A DNA stretch of 64,000 bases from Hankyongella ginsenosidimutans (GCF_005144965.1 NZ_CP039704.1:62001-126000), one strand, 5' to 3'; shown: positions 1 to 11,681, counted from the first letter of the stretch. Numbers and translations are program-made. Notes: generated from the letters alone by a model not told the origin.

Positions 1-173
1 AAAGCAGCAACCGCGCCCTCGAGCGCACCAATATCCTCCTGCAGCGCAACCGGCAAAACGAGAACCATTGTCAGCACTTATCCGATGCTACCACCAAGAT
101 TTATGACCGCCTCGGCAGCTTGCAGGGCGCTCTAAAGGAAATACTGGATAAAAGTACGCTCAATGCCGCATGA
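1..173 (+). CDS. C-terminal end of an unidentified protein
   Basis: An open frame enters from the left edge and stops at TGA 171-173, giving about 56 residues. They are polar and rich in Asn, Gln, Leu and Arg, with leucine spacing compatible with a helix or coiled coil. No family is recognised. The stop overlaps an ATG at 170, but the next gene more likely starts at 221. Confidence 0.5.
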   Translation, partial: SSNRALERTNILLQRNRQNENHCQHLSDATTKIYDRLGSLQGALKEILDKSTLNAA

Positions 174-220
174 TAATATATCGTGCTATGCTTGCTCAAC
201 ATATCCAAGGAGGCATAACC

Positions 221-703
221 TTGCGTGAGTTTTATATTTTACTACTATCGGTATTGACTCTTTTCCCATTCCAGACATGGGCAAAGGAGTACACAATCTA
301 TATTGTTACCGACTATGAACGTTCGCGCATGGCATTCGAACCCAATTACATCGTCATCAAACCTGGCGACAAGGTCACCTGGGTGAACAAGCTCGCAGAA
401 ACCCATAATGTCATGACCTACCCCGACGGCTTTCCCGAAGGTGCCGCTGGTTTCGCCAGCCCCTTCCTCGAGCAAGCCGGCCAACGCTGGTCGCATAGCT
501 TCACCAAGGTCGGAACTTACGAATACCATTGCGTGCCGCACATGTTCATGGGCATGCGCGGCAAGGTGATTGTTGGCAGCCCGAGCAAGCCTGCCGCAAT
601 GCATAAGCCAAAACCCGAAGAAGTCGTCGCCTATCGTAATATTCTTCTAGAATATTTCGATGCCGATCAGATCGACGCCCAGATGTCGAAGCATAACCAT
701 TAG
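221..703 (+). CDS. Secreted blue-copper (cupredoxin) protein
   Basis: Small exported copper protein of the plastocyanin/pseudoazurin type, probably a periplasmic electron carrier or copper binder. I chose the TTG at 221 because AAGGAGG (207-213) lies 7 bases upstream and the product then begins directly with a signal peptide (hydrophobic core, then TWA-KE). An ATG at 170 would add 17 residues before the signal. Type-1 copper ligands are visible: His in ETHNV, then Cys, His and Met in YHCVPHMFMGM near the C-terminal third. About 160 residues, intact. The TAG stop is also the first three bases of a 66-bp palindrome. The physiological partner is not evident from the neighbours. Confidence 0.85.
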   Translation: MREFYILLLSVLTLFPFQTWAKEYTIYIVTDYERSRMAFEPNYIVIKPGDKVTWVNKLAETHNVMTYPDGFPEGAAGFASPFLEQAGQRWSHSFTKVGTYEYHCVPHMFMGMRGKVIVGSPSKPAAMHKPKPEEVVAYRNILLEYFDADQIDAQMSKHNH

Positions 704-766
704 ACCCTTCCCGTTTTGATTGGATCACTTTTGGTGAGGCAATCAAAAACGGACAAGAAGGGTCTA
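701..766. repeat. Palindromic element A, copy 1
   Basis: Long imperfect inverted repeat running from TAGACCCTTCCCGTTTTGAT to ACGGACAAGAAGGGTCTA. Two more copies occur at 34200-34263 and 41640-41705. It supplies the stop codon of the cupredoxin gene and could fold into a hairpin at the end of its transcript, although it has no T-run typical of intrinsic terminators. Confidence 0.9.
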
Positions 767-788
767 CACAAAGAAGAAACAATCAAGA

Positions 789-940
789 TCTAGAGCTTGA
801 TGACTTTACATTGATCCATCCGTCATCGCGAGGAGCCGCAGGCGACGCGGCGATCCATGGAAATACTGGTGTTCCTGGATTGCTTCGGCAGCTTTGCCGC
901 CTCGCAATAACGATTCCAGCAAATGTCATTACGCTCTAGA
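789..940. repeat. Intergenic element C, copy 1 (TCTAGAG termini)
   Basis: Bounded by TCTAGAGCTTGATGACTTTA and, inverted, AATGTCATTACGCTCTAGA. The inside resembles the dispersed palindromes common in alphaproteobacteria (CGTCATCGCGAGGAGC versus GCCTCGCAATAACG). A second element with the same termini but a different core lies at 34342-34525. Its right terminus contains the TAG stop of the wzi-like gene. Confidence 0.75.
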
Positions 941-2430
941 ACTGCCCCTGCCAGCGCAGCTCAAGCTGCACGTCGCCGTCGCGCCGCCCCGGTGTATTCG
1001 GCTGGTCGGTCTGGTAGCGCAGTTCTCCGGCGATATCGCCCCAGCGGGTGGGGAAATTGGCCCCGAACTCGCCGATCCAGAGCCGTTCGGTATTCCGGCT
1101 GATGTGAAAGCCGGGCGTGTCGGTCACGTTGATGTTCGCGCGCCGAAGCGCTGCACTCAGGCGGTTGTTGCGCGGATCGGTTATGCTGGCGCTAAGGCTG
1201 TAAAGCTGGGAGTCGCCATCCAGGCTGAACCCGATCGGGCGGTCCTTGAAACTGTAGCCGTCCCGGTAGATGAAGTTCAGATACGTCACGCCCGGACTGC
1301 GGCCGTTCGGCGTATTCTCCCCGAAGTAGCGCACGCCGTAGGTGTCGGTCCACTCGATCCCCGCCGACCAGGTCCAGCCATCCAAGCCGCCGGACAGCCG
1401 CCCGCCGGCCAGATAGGAATAGACGTCCGGCAGAATGGCCGGACCGCCGCCGTCTTCCGCCAGCGCCTGCGCGTAGACCGTGCCGGTCATCGTGCGGCCG
1501 ACCTCGCCGCCCCAGCGTGCATCGAAGGACACCAGCTGGTTGCCCGGCTGCTGTTGCGGATCGGACACATTCTCCGTGCCGGCCGCAATGAAGGACCGCG
1601 TGAAGGTGGAAAAGCTGCACGGCGCCCCGAACCGCACAGCTGCGCCGTGCGCGAGACTGCAAATTCGAACTGCGATACCGGCTTGAAGGCGAAGCGGAAA
1701 CTGTGGACCAGCGGGTGTTCGAAATCCGTACGGTCGCCGTCCAGGCGGCCGACGAAAACTCGAAGCTCCACGGCCCGAGCCAGCGCAGCACCGGCACATC
1801 GAAGGCATAGGGCTGCATGCGCTTGATGCCGACCCTCTGGAATGGGCGTGTGCTGTTGGACAGCAGCAGCGCGCTCTCCTGGCCCGGCCCCCACCAGCTC
1901 TCGACGGTGCCGACATAGACGCCCCAGTTGCCGAAGCTATGGACGCCATAGACATCGTCGAAATGATAATCGACCCCCGACTGGCCATGGCGATAACCGA
2001 CGCCATAGCTGACATAGCTGTTCTCGCTGAAGTTATGCTCGACCCGGACGCTGCCCTGCGCATCCTCGCGGTTGGTGTCCGCGAAGGTGCGCACCAGCTT
2101 CGAGTCCGTGCCTGCGCCCAGCTCTGCGCTCACCAGCGTCGATTGCTGGGCCAGATCCATATGGCGGCGTATGCGGTTGACCCGCACCACCAGATGCGGC
2201 GGCAGCTTGTCGATCTGCCAGCGCTCCGACAGGGCCGCGATCTGCCGCCAGGGCAGCGGCCAGCTGGTGATCGGCCCGCGAATCATGCCCGCGTCGGCCA
2301 GCGCCTCGATGTCCTCCCGCAGCTGCCGGTCGCCGACCTCTGCCCATGGCCTGGCGAGTGCTGGTGCGGCCAGCGTCAGGGTGGCAGTCGCCAGCAGGGT
2401 GGACAGGGCGCGGGATAGGCGGAGCGTCAT
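936..2430 (-). CDS. Capsule assembly Wzi-family outer-membrane protein, frameshifted
   Basis: Predicted outer-membrane beta-barrel of the Wzi/capsule-assembly family, which anchors or organises surface polysaccharide. From ATG 2430 the product has a signal peptide (STLLATATLTLAAPALA), then a helical N-terminal segment with ALADAGMIRGPITSWPLPW, then barrel strands. SWWGPGQESALLLSN matches the family's conserved WWGPG region. The frame changes twice, near 1755 and near 1625, and the three pieces join into one protein of about 495 residues ending in a strand with a terminal Phe (LRWQGQF), as barrel proteins do. Likely a sequencing artefact rather than a pseudogene. Its substrate could be the polysaccharide made by the 36-44 kb genes; that link is inferred. 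Confidence 0.85.
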
Positions 2431-2507
2431 CGGGGTCTCGTGTTTGAGGCATCCCAATGTGCTAACGGGCGGTGGTCCCCGGCGCAACAGAAGGTGCGGC
2501 CAAGTAT

Positions 2508-4725
2508 CAGCGCCGGCCACGCCGATGCAGCAGACGTGGCGGCCGCTGGGCAAACGCCGGCTCCGGACGGTCCGCGAGCGCCAGACGCAGGGTGCCGGTC
2601 AACACGTCGGCATCGACCAGCCGCACGTCCAGACGCATGCCGACCGTATAGCGCACGCCCGTCGAGCGCCCTCGAGGCTCTGGGTCGCGTCATCGACGTG
2701 GAAGCGCTCGTCGCCCAGGGTCGAGATGGGCACAAGGCCGTCGCCGCCGCTCTCCACAAGTGCTACGAACAGGCCAAAGCGGGTCGCGCCAGTCACCCTG
2801 CCGGGCATGACGGCCCCGATGCGGCCGGACAAGTATTGCGCCACATAGCGATCGATGGTGTCGCGCTCGGCCATCATGGCCCGGCGTTCGGTCATGGAGA
2901 TGTGATCCGCCGTTGCGCCGAGGCTGCGCAGGTCCTGGTCGCCAAGCCCGTCCTCGCCCAGATCGAGCGCGCGCACCAATGCCCGGTGCACCAGCAGGTC
3001 GGCGTAGCGGCGGATCGGCGAGGTGAAATGCGCATAGGACGCCAATGCCAGGCCAAAGTGGCCGACATTGTCGACCGAATAGACTGCCTGGGTCTGCGTG
3101 CGCAGGATCTGCTCGCTGATTTCTTCGACGGACTGGGAGCCAGCCGTCCGCCGGAGGATATCGTTGAACAGCGCCGGCCGCAGGACCTGACCGAGCGCCA
3201 GCGGCACACCCAGCGACTCAAGATAGGTCTTCAGCGCCATCACCTTCTCGCGCGGCGGCGCTTCATGGATACGGTAGACGCACGGGAACGCGGCCTGCTC
3301 CAGCGCCTTGGCGGCGCTGACATTGGCGGCGATCATGAAATCCTCGACCACCCGGTGCGCATCGAGCCGCTCGCGGCGGCGAACCCCGACCACCCGACCG
3401 TCTGCGTCCAGTTCGATGCGCTTCTCCGGCAGATCGAGGTCAAGCGGTTCGCGCCGCTGGCGCGCGGCATCGAGCGCGCGCCAAGCCCCCACAACGGCTC
3501 CAGGAGCGGCAGGGCATCGCCCGCCTGCGCGTCGATCACCGCCTGGGCGTTCTCGTAGGCGATGTTGGCGGCAAGCCGGATGCGGGCGCGCTCGAACCGG
3601 AAACCGGTCACTGCGCCGCGCGGCCCCACGCTCATGTGGCAGACCAGCGCCGCCTTGTCCGTGCCGGCTTTCAGCGAGCAGGCGTCCGCCGACAGCGCCT
3701 CGGGCAGCATCGGCACGACGCGATCCGGGAAATAGGCGGAGTTGCCGCGTCGGTGCGCCTCCCGGTCGATGGCGTCGCCGGGGCGGACATAGTAGCTCAC
3801 GTCGGCGATGGCGACCGCAATGCGCCAGCCGCCACCCTCCACGGGTTCGGCCCAGATCGCGTCGTCATGGTCGCGCGCGTCCAGGGGATCGATGGCGACG
3901 AACGGCATGGCGGTCAGGTCGGCGCGTGCCCCAGCGGCCGCGTGGCGGCGCGCGCTGCCTCCGCAAGCGCCGCGTCGTCGAAGCGCGCCGGCAGGCCATG
4001 CTGCGATATCGCGATCAGCGACAGCGCGCGCGGACCGAACGGATCGCCCAGGCGCTCCAGCACCCGCACATTCTGCAAGCCAAGCGCCCTGTGGCGCGCC
4101 ATCGGCTCGGCAGAGACCAGCTCGCCGACCCGTGCATCCCCGAGCATGTCTTCCGGGATGTTGAATTCCATGCGCAGTCGCTTGTCGGTCGGGATCAGCC
4201 GGAAGTACGCACCTTCCGCCTTGACGACCCCAGCACCAGTTCAGCCACGCGCTCAAGCCGCTTCAGCACCTGCGCACGCGCCCGGCCCGGCTGCCCGTCG
4301 ATGCGCGCCATGAAACGGTCGCCCAGACCCAAAGCGGCAGTGCGCGGCCGGTGCTTCTGGCCAGGGTGCGGGCCCTCGCTCACCCGGATGCGCGGCGGTC
4401 GGTCCGGCCCCGCCCACTGCTCCGGCTCGGCATAGACGTCGCCGTCGCTGCGCACCTCGACCACCTTGAGCACGCCGACACGCGGCAGGCTGCCGGCAAC
4501 GCCGTAGCTGCGCGCCGGACCGCGCTGCAGAGCCCCATCCGCCTCCATGTCCTTCAGCAGGGCGCGCAACGCACCGCGATCCCGCACGCCGAATGCTTTG
4601 GCGATATCGCGCTTGCCGACCGTGGCCGGCGCAGTCTCGATGAAGCGGCGGATCTGCTCGCGGTCGGGCAGCCCATCGGCCGAGGCGGCGATATCGGGCC
4701 GGCCCTGACCGCGCTTGCGGGTCAT
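2508..4725 (-). CDS. rnr: Ribonuclease R, frameshifted
   Basis: 3'-5' exoribonuclease that degrades structured RNA. Starts at ATG 4725 ([11 protein letters not shown]), overlapping the topA stop as ATGA. Order: N-terminal winged helix ([20 protein letters not shown]), cold-shock-like region, RNB catalytic domain with the metal-binding [11 protein letters not shown] motif and [13 protein letters not shown], then an S1 domain ([16 protein letters not shown]). At least four frame changes are needed, near 2660, 3490, 3920 and 4200; the corrected frame ends at a stop at 2508. About 735 residues in total, normal for the family. Coupled to topA, a common alphaproteobacterial arrangement. Confidence 0.9.
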
Positions 4726-7408
4726 TTCGCCTTCGCCGCGCGTCCAGCTTTGGCCGTCTTGGGCTTGGTAGCCTTGGTCTTGGCGGCCGTGGGCTTGGTG
4801 GCCGTGGGCTTGGCGGCCTTGGCCGGTGTCTTCGCGGCGGCGGCCTTGGCGGGCTTTTCGCCGGCGCTTTCCTGGGCGCTGCACGCTTCACAGGCTTCTT
4901 GCCCCCACCCTTGGCAGCCCGATCGGCGATCAGCGCCAGCGCCTGCTCGAGCGTCACCGCCTCGGGCGACACATCCTTGGGCAGAGTGGCGTTGGTTGTG
5001 CCGTCGGTCACATAGGCACCGTAGCGGCCGTTCATCACTTTGATCGCCGCGCCCGCCTCGTTGGCGCCAGATCGCGCAGCGCCGACGGCCCGGCCCGGCC
5101 CGGCCGGTTCGCCTTGTCGGCAAGTGCTACGACCGCCTGGTTCATGCCGATCGTCAGTGCGTCCTCGGTTGACTTCAGCGACACATAGGCCCCGTCATGG
5201 GCGATGTACGGCCCGAAGCGGCCGATGCTGGCGGTGATCGGCTTGCCGGTTTCCGGATGCTGGCCGATGGTGCGCGGCAGGCTGAGCAGTCGCAGCGCCA
5301 GTTCCAGCGACAGCGCCTCGGCCGGCACATCGCGCGGCAGGGAGGCGCGCGGCGGCTTGGGCGCGCCCTTTTCCGCCGGGTCCTCGCCAAGCTGCACATA
5401 GCGGCCGAAGCGGCCGGTGCGCAGGGTAACCGGCAGGCCGGTCGCAGGGTCGGTCCCCAGCAGTTGCGGCCCATCGTTGGCAGCATCCGCCGTTGCGTCC
5501 TCGGCACCGAACGGGCGGGTATACTTGCACTCCGGATAGTTGGAGCAGCCGATGAAGGCACCAAACTTACCGGTTTTCAACGACAGCCGACCTTGCTGGC
5601 AAGTCGGGCACAGCCGTGGATCGCTGCCATCGGCGCGGGCCGGAAACAGCAACGGCTCGAGAAACCGGTCCAGCGCCTCGACGACGTCCGACGGGCGCTG
5701 ATCGAGGATTTCCTTGGTCTTGGGCTGGAAATCGGCCCAGAAATCACGCAGTACCTGCTTCCACGCGAGGTCGCCGGCGGAAATGGCGTCCAGCTGGTTT
5801 TCCAGGTCGGCGGTGAAATCATAGCCGACATAGCGGGCGAAGAACTTTTCCAGAAACGCCGTCACCAGCCGCCCCTTGTCTTCCGGCAGGAAGCGGTTCT
5901 TGTCCATGCGCACATAGGCGCGGTCGCGCAGGGTCTGCAGGATCGAGGCATAGGTCGAGGGGCGACCGATGCCCAGCTCCTCGAGTTTCTTGACCAGCGA
6001 GGCCTCGGAATAGCGCGGCGGCGGCGTGGTGAAATGCTGGGTCGCCTCGACCGCCTGCGGGTCCGCCTTGCCGCCCTCGGTCAGCGGCGGCAGACGACGG
6101 TCCTCTTCGTCCGCGCTGTCGTCGACCCTCCTGATAGAGCGCCAGGAAGCCGGGGAACAGCACGACCTGCCCGGTTGCGCGCAGGCCGGTCTTGCCGTCG
6201 GCGGCTGCCAGGTCCGCCGTGGTCCGCTCCAGGCGGGCGCTGGCCATCTGCGAGGCCAGGGTCCGCTTCCAGATCAGCTCGTAGAGCTTCGCCTGCTCGG
6301 GCGACAGCGCGCGGCGCACGCTGTCCGGCCCACGGAACAGATCGGTGGGGCGGATCGCCTCGTGGGCTTCCTGGGCGTTCTTGGCCTTGGCGCTGTAGGC
6401 GCGCGGCTTGTCCGGCACATAGTCCGGGCCGTGCTCGCGCTCGATCAGGCGGCGCGCGGCGGCGATCGCTTCGCCGCTGATCTGGACGCCGTCCGTGCGC
6501 ATGTAGGTGATGAGGCCAGTCGTCTCGCCGTCCAGCGTGACGCCCTCGTATAGCTGCTGAGCGATCCGCATGGTCTGGCTGGCGGTGAAGCCGAGCTTGC
6601 GGGCCGCTTCCTGCTGCAGGGTCGATGTCGTGAAGGGGGTGCCGGGTGGCGCTGGACCGGTTTTTCTCGACGCTGGCGATCGTGTAGCGACCGGCCGCGA
6701 CATCCGCCTTGGCCGCCATGGCCGTGGCCTCGTCCGGCAGGTCGTACTGCCCGAGCTTGGCACCGCGCCACTGAACCAGGCGCGCGTCGAACACCTGGCC
6801 CTTCTCGTCGCGCATGCTGGCGCCGATCGTCCAGTACTCGCGCGCATGGAACCGCTCGATCTCGGTCTCGCGTTCGCAGATCAGACGCAGCGCAACCGAC
6901 TGCACCCGCCCTGCCGACTTGGCACCCGGCAGCTTGCGCCACAGCACCGGCGACAGGGTGAAGCCGACCAGATAATCAAGCGCGCGCCGCGCGAGATAGG
7001 CGTCGATCAGATCGGCGTGCAGGTCACGCGGGCGGCCATCGCCTTGGTGACCGCCGACTTGGTGATCTCGTTGAAGGTCACGCGCTGCACGCCGCCCTTG
7101 GGCAGCGCTTTCCGGGCGCGCAGCACTTCCATCAGGTGCCAGGAAATCGCCTCGCCCTCGCGGTCAGGGTCGGTCGCGAGCACCAGGCGGTCGGCACCCT
7201 TGAGCGCGTCGACGATCGCTTTGACCTGCTTGCTCTTCTCCGCCTGCACCTCCCAGTGCATCTGGAAGTCGGCGTCCGGCTCGACCGAGCCGTCCTTGGG
7301 CGGCAGATCGCGCACATGGCCGTAGGAGGCGAGAACCGTATAGTTGCCGCCCAGATATTTGTTGATGGTCTTCGCCTTGGCCGGCGACTCGACGATCACA
7401 ACGTCCAT
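4722..7408 (-). CDS. topA: DNA topoisomerase I, frameshifted
   Basis: Relaxes negatively supercoiled DNA. Begins [20 protein letters not shown] at 7408 with the Toprim domain ([15 protein letters not shown]), then the type IA core with the [10 protein letters not shown] active-site tyrosine region and [12 protein letters not shown], then a zinc-ribbon (CPTC and CSNYPEC), repeated topo C-terminal modules ([34 protein letters not shown]) and a basic Lys/Ala/Thr-rich tail. Frame changes occur near 7010, 6650, 6130, 5065 and 4865. The total of about 895 residues fits alphaproteobacterial TopA. dprA lies upstream and rnr overlaps downstream. Confidence 0.93.
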
Positions 7409-7495
7409 GCAGTCAGGCCTCGCCTCTCTGGCCGCATCCGGCCGAACGGGCGCGAGCGTTACTCGAAGCAAGCAGGCAAGCGCAATCCCCAGATT

Positions 7496-8600
7496 TCACA
7501 ACGCTGGCGCAACAAGACTCACCCGATTGCCGGCATGCCGGACCAAACGGCCTGCCAATTCAAGCTCCAGCAGCGCAAAGCGACCTGCCCCGGCGGGACA
7601 TGCGACCAACGGACCAGATCGTCGATCGGGACCGGCGTGACCGAAAGCAGGGCCAGAACCGCCGCGCGCGCCGCATCGTCCGGCTCGCCATCATCGCATG
7701 CTTCAGCCACAGTAAGCGGCGGCGGAGCATATGGGCCGGCAAGCGGTGCCAGACATTCCAGAACGTCCGCAGCGCTGGTCACGAGGGTCGCGCCGGTGCG
7801 GATCAGGTCGTTGCAGCCTTGCGCGCGCGGCTCCAGCGGCGAACCTGGCACCGCCATCACCTGCCGGCCCTGCTCCCCGGCCAGCCGCGCCGTAATCAGC
7901 GAGCCGGACTTGGGCGTCGCCTCCACCACGACCACCCCGAGCGACACCCCGGAGACGATACGGTTGCGCCGCGGGAAATGCCGTGCCTGCGGCTGCGCGC
8001 CCAGCGGTTGCTCCGACAGCACGACCCCTTGCTCGGCGATCGCCGCCTGCAGTGCGTGATTTTCGGGCGGATAGACGACATCTGCGCCCCTGCCACCACG
8101 CCGATGGTCCCTCCCGCGGGTGCTGCCAGCGCGCCCTTGTGCGCCGCGGTATCGATGCCGCGCGCAAGGCCGGAGACAACCGTGCAGCCGTGCGCCGCCA
8201 GATCGCGGGCGATCGTGCCGGCCAGACGCAGGCCGGCGGCGGAAGCATTGCGGGCGCCGACCATAGCGACAGCCTGCACCTGCAGCAGGGAGAGCCGGCC
8301 CAGCGCCAGCAGAACAGGCGGCGCGTCGTCGATCTGAGCCAGCAGACCAGGATACTCCGCCGTGTCGACGAACAGCCAGCGGCCGCCGAGCTTCAGGCCG
8401 GCCGCGAACTCGGCTTCCACGGCCTGCAGGCTGGCCAGGGTGAAACGCGAGGCACCGCCGCGCCGCGCAAGATCCGGCAGCCGCTCCAGCGCATGACGGG
8501 CACTGCCGAAGCGCGCCAGCAACTGCCGGTAAGTGACCGGGCCAACCGTCTCCGTGCGGATCAATCGCAGGCGCGCACGCTGCTCGTCATCTTGCAACAT
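7496..8600 (-). CDS. dprA: DNA-processing protein DprA, frameshifted
   Basis: Binds incoming single-stranded DNA and loads RecA during transformation. N-terminal helical (SAM-like) region, Rossmann-fold core with VAMVGARNASAAG, VVSGLARGIDTAAHKGAL and the conserved FPRRNRIVSG and SGSLITARLA, and a C-terminal winged helix. Frame changes near 8085 and near 7585; the second restores LLELELAGRLVRHAGNRVSL with a stop at 7496. About 368 residues, normal length. Sits between plsY and topA. Confidence 0.92.
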
Positions 8601-8686
8601 GCGAAGAACAGTGCAGGCGACTCGCGCCCGAAGTCAAACCGTCTGGTGCACGAGCGTCCTGAATCTGAAATCAGTTGCACCCAATA

Positions 8687-9420
8687 TCATAGTGGAGCGA
8701 ACTTCGATTCCACGACACAAGGGACTTGCACGCAGATCGACGCAGGTTCAGCGGCGCCGCAAGGCCTCGACAACGTCATCCCAGCTGAAGCGGGTCCGGG
8801 GCCGCATCCCCGGGTTCTGTTTTTCGCGCCGATCCGGGGTTCCGTGCCTGCGCGCAGGCGGGCGATGTTGGCGCTGTGTTTGAACCAGACCAGCGCCGCC
8901 ATGACCACGCTTGCCGCCACCGCATCGGTACGGCCGAGCAGAGCCGTCACCACCGGCGGCACCAGAACGGCGACAAGCGCGGCGAGCGAGGAATAGCGGA
9001 ACAGCCGCGCCACCAGCAGCCAGGCGAGTGCGACGCCGGCAAAGGCGACCGGCGACAGCGCCAGCATCACCCCGATGTAGGTGGCGACGCCCTTGCCGCC
9101 CTTGAACTTCAGCCAGACGGGGTAGAGATGCCCGAGGAAGGCCGCCACGCCGACCAGTGCCGACAGGCCCGGGGCATAGGCCAGCGCCAGCCACACGGGG
9201 ACTGCGCCCTTCAGGGCGTCCAGCAGGAGGGTGGCCGCCGCCAGCCCCTTGTTGCCGGTGCGCAGCACATTGGTCGCCCGATATTGCCGGAGCCGATCGA
9301 ACGGATGTCGCCCAGGCCAGCGGCCCGGGTGAGCAGCAAACCATAGGGCACAGTGCCGCTCAGATAGCCGGCCAGCAGCCAGAGGACGACACTGCCGCTA
9401 CTCTCCAAGGCAAAACTCAT
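8687..9420 (-). CDS. plsY: Glycerol-3-phosphate acyltransferase PlsY, frameshifted
   Basis: Inner-membrane enzyme using acyl-phosphate to acylate glycerol-3-phosphate, the first step of phospholipid synthesis. Starts MSFALESSG at 9420. Five to six membrane helices. Family motifs are [19 protein letters not shown] (after adding one G to the run at 9276-9278) and [15 protein letters not shown]. The usual C-terminal GTEPRIGAK is followed in the open frame by a tail to 8687. Adding one A in the run just after GAK would instead end the protein at 8748 with [13 protein letters not shown], which looks equally plausible. Confidence 0.9.
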
Positions 9421-9502
9421 TATCCAAAATCCCACATGTTTCGAAATCACTGCATAGCGCCCCAACTTGTCGACACGCAAGGAACGGCCTACAGACGCGG
9501 CG

Positions 9503-11160
9503 ATGACATCGCCGCCCGACCGTTTCTGCATCGCCCTCGCGCAGATCAACCTCAGCGTGGGCGACTTTGCCGCCAATGCGGCCGCCATGCTGGCGATGCG
9601 CGCGCAGGCCCGCACGGCGGACGTCATCCTCTACCCGGAGCTGGCGCTGGTCGGCTATCCGCCGGAAGACCTGGTGATGAAGCCGGCGCTGCAGCAGGCC
9701 GCGGCGCGCGCGCTGGAGGAGCTGGCGCGGCAGACGGCGGACGGTGGCCCGGCAATGCTGGTCGGCACCTGCCATGTCGAAAACGGCAAGACCTACAATG
9801 CCGTCGCCCTGCTCGATGATGGCCGCGTACAGGCGATCACCCGCAAGCACGAGCTGCCCAATTACGGCGTGTTCGATGAGCCGCGCACCTTCGCGCAGGG
9901 CCGCTGCCCGGACCGCTGACCGTGCGCGGCGTGCGCATCGGCGTGCCGATCTGCGAGGATATCTGGCTGCCCGACGTCTGCGAATGCCTGGCCGAGACCG
10001 GCGCAGAGCTGCTGCTGGTGCCCAATGGCTCGCCGTTCGAGGTCGGCAAGGAGAACGCCCGCATGACGCACAGCGTCGCGCGCGTGGTCGAGACCGGCCT
10101 GCCGCTGGTCTACGTCAACCGGATCGGCGGGCAGGACGAGCTGGTGTTCGACGGCGGGTCCTACGTTCTGAATGCGGATGCGAACATGGCCGCCCGGCTG
10201 CCGCAGTGGCGTGCTGCACTGCAGCTGACCCACTGGCAGCGCGAGGACGGCCGCTGGGTCTGCGCGCGCAGCGAGATCGCCCGGAAGAAGACGACATCGC
10301 GGACATCTATCACGCCATGGTTCTTGGCCTGCGCGACTACGTGACCCGCAACCGCTTCCCCGGTGGTGCTCGGCATGTCAGGCGGGATCGACAGCGCACT
10401 CTCGGCCGCAGTCGCCGTCGATGCGCTGGGCCCGGACAAGCTGTGGTGCGTCATGCTGCCGTCCCGCTACACCTCGCAGGACAGTCTGGACGATGCAGCC
10501 GCCTGCGCCACGGCGCTCGGTGCACGACTCGACACCATCCCGATCGAACCGGCGGTCGCGGCCTTCGGGACGATGCTGGCACCGAGTTTCGCCGGCAGGG
10601 CGGCGGACTCGACGGAGGAGAACATCCAATCGCGGGTGCGTGGCCTGACCCTGATGGCGCTCTCCAACAAGTTCGGGCCGATGGTGCTGACCACCGGCAA
10701 CAAGTCCGAGATGTCGGTCGGCTACGCGACCCTCTACGGCGACATGTGCGGCGGCTATTCGGTGCTGAAAGACGTCTACAAGACCACGGTCTATCGTCTG
10801 GCGGAATGGCGCAACGCGCAGGTGCCGGCGGGCGGACTCGGCCCCGCTGGCGTCGTGATCCCGGAGCGCATCCTCACCAAGGCCCCGACCGCCGAACTGC
10901 GCGCCAACCAGACCGACCAGGACAGCCTGCCGCCCTACGACGTGCTGGACGGCATCCTCAACGGTCTGGTCGAGGAAGAAGCCTCGGCCGCCGACCTGGT
11001 GGCGCGCGGCTACGATCCAGCGACCGTCAAGCGGGTCGAGCACCTGCTGTTCCTGGCCGAATACAAGCGCCGGCAGGCACCGCCTGGTGTCAAGATCGGC
11101 AAGCGCAACTTCGGCCGCGACCGTCGCTACCCGATCACCAATGCCTTTCGCAGCGGGTAA
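9503..11160 (+). CDS. nadE: Glutamine-dependent NAD+ synthetase, frameshifted
   Basis: Converts deamido-NAD to NAD+ using ammonia from glutamine. N-terminal nitrilase-like glutaminase domain (Glu in [14 protein letters not shown], Lys in [13 protein letters not shown], Cys in VPICEDIW), C-terminal synthetase domain with the ATP-binding [11 protein letters not shown] loop and [17 protein letters not shown]. Three frame changes: CC for CCC at 9901-9902, one near 10283 and one near 10362. The total of about 552 residues is normal for the two-domain form. Start [14 protein letters not shown] at 9503, divergent from plsY. Confidence 0.93.
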
Positions 11161-11565
11161 TCAAAGCCCAAGCAGCCGGAACGCCAGAACCATCTGGCAG
11201 CCGAAGCCGGCAAGAAATACCAGCGTCCTGATTACCGGAAGCGCGAGCGTGTAAATAATATAATGCGCCAGCCGGAGGCCGAAATAAGCGGCGCACGCCG
11301 TTGCCGTCGCCGGGGTGCCCAAATGAAGATAATCCACCATAATCGCCAACGGCGCAAAGACGACAAGATTCTCAACCGCATTGTAGTGCGCTTTCTTGGC
11401 CCGTAGGGCCCATGCGGCTTCATGTGGATGCGCGCCGGTCGGGTCCCAGATCGCTTTGACCGGTCCTAACTGCACGATTAATTGAAGGATATACGGAACC
11501 CACAGCAAAGCGGTTAAAATGATCGTGGCGGTCAGCCAGAATAACTCAGGGTGGTCGGCCTGCAT
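11161..11565 (-). CDS. MAPEG family membrane protein
   Basis: 134 residues with four hydrophobic helices and the MAPEG-type pattern RAKKAHYNAVENLVVFAPL in the second helix region, followed by RLAHYIIYTL. This family includes glutathione-dependent membrane enzymes, but the bacterial members of this kind have no assigned reaction. Intact. It abuts nadE tail to tail and is divergent from an HxlR regulator, which probably controls it. Confidence 0.85.
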   Translation of the reverse strand: MQADHPELFWLTATIILTALLWVPYILQLIVQLGPVKAIWDPTGAHPHEAAWALRAKKAHYNAVENLVVFAPLAIMVDYLHLGTPATATACAAYFGLRLAHYIIYTLALPVIRTLVFLAGFGCQMVLAFRLLGL

Positions 11566-11654
11566 GCGTCGCTCCTATGGAACAGATGGTCGAACCGGTG
11601 TAACCGCTTAATATATCTTTCGGAAGTACGCATTAATAATGCCAATACAGGCAC

Positions 11655-11681
11655 ATTGTATACTATTGAGGCAATTGTATG
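11655..11681 (+). promoter_or_regulatory. Direct repeats at the HxlR start
   Basis: ATTGTAT occurs at 11655-11661 and again at 11674-11680, 19 bases apart in the same orientation. The second copy overlaps the ATG of the HxlR gene, and GAGG at 11668-11671 is its likely ribosome-binding site. TATACT at 11660-11665 could be a -10 box. HxlR-type proteins often bind direct repeats, so this may be an autoregulatory site; inferred. Confidence 0.4.

Noticed and set aside
5197..6480. 427-residue open frame on the plus strand
   Set aside because: It is antisense to topA, whose motifs are clear on the minus strand; its composition (Arg, Gln, Gly rich) is that of a GC-rich shadow frame.
4722..7408. Programmed frameshifting or pseudogenisation of topA
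   Set aside because: Five shifts in one essential gene, with the same pattern in gltX, cysS, fmt and radA, fit sequence errors better than recoding or decay.
8687..8790. Dispersed repeat fused to the plsY C-terminus
   Set aside because: The alternative frame gives a sensible charged C-terminus ending at 8748, so a one-base deletion explains the odd tail without a repeat insertion.
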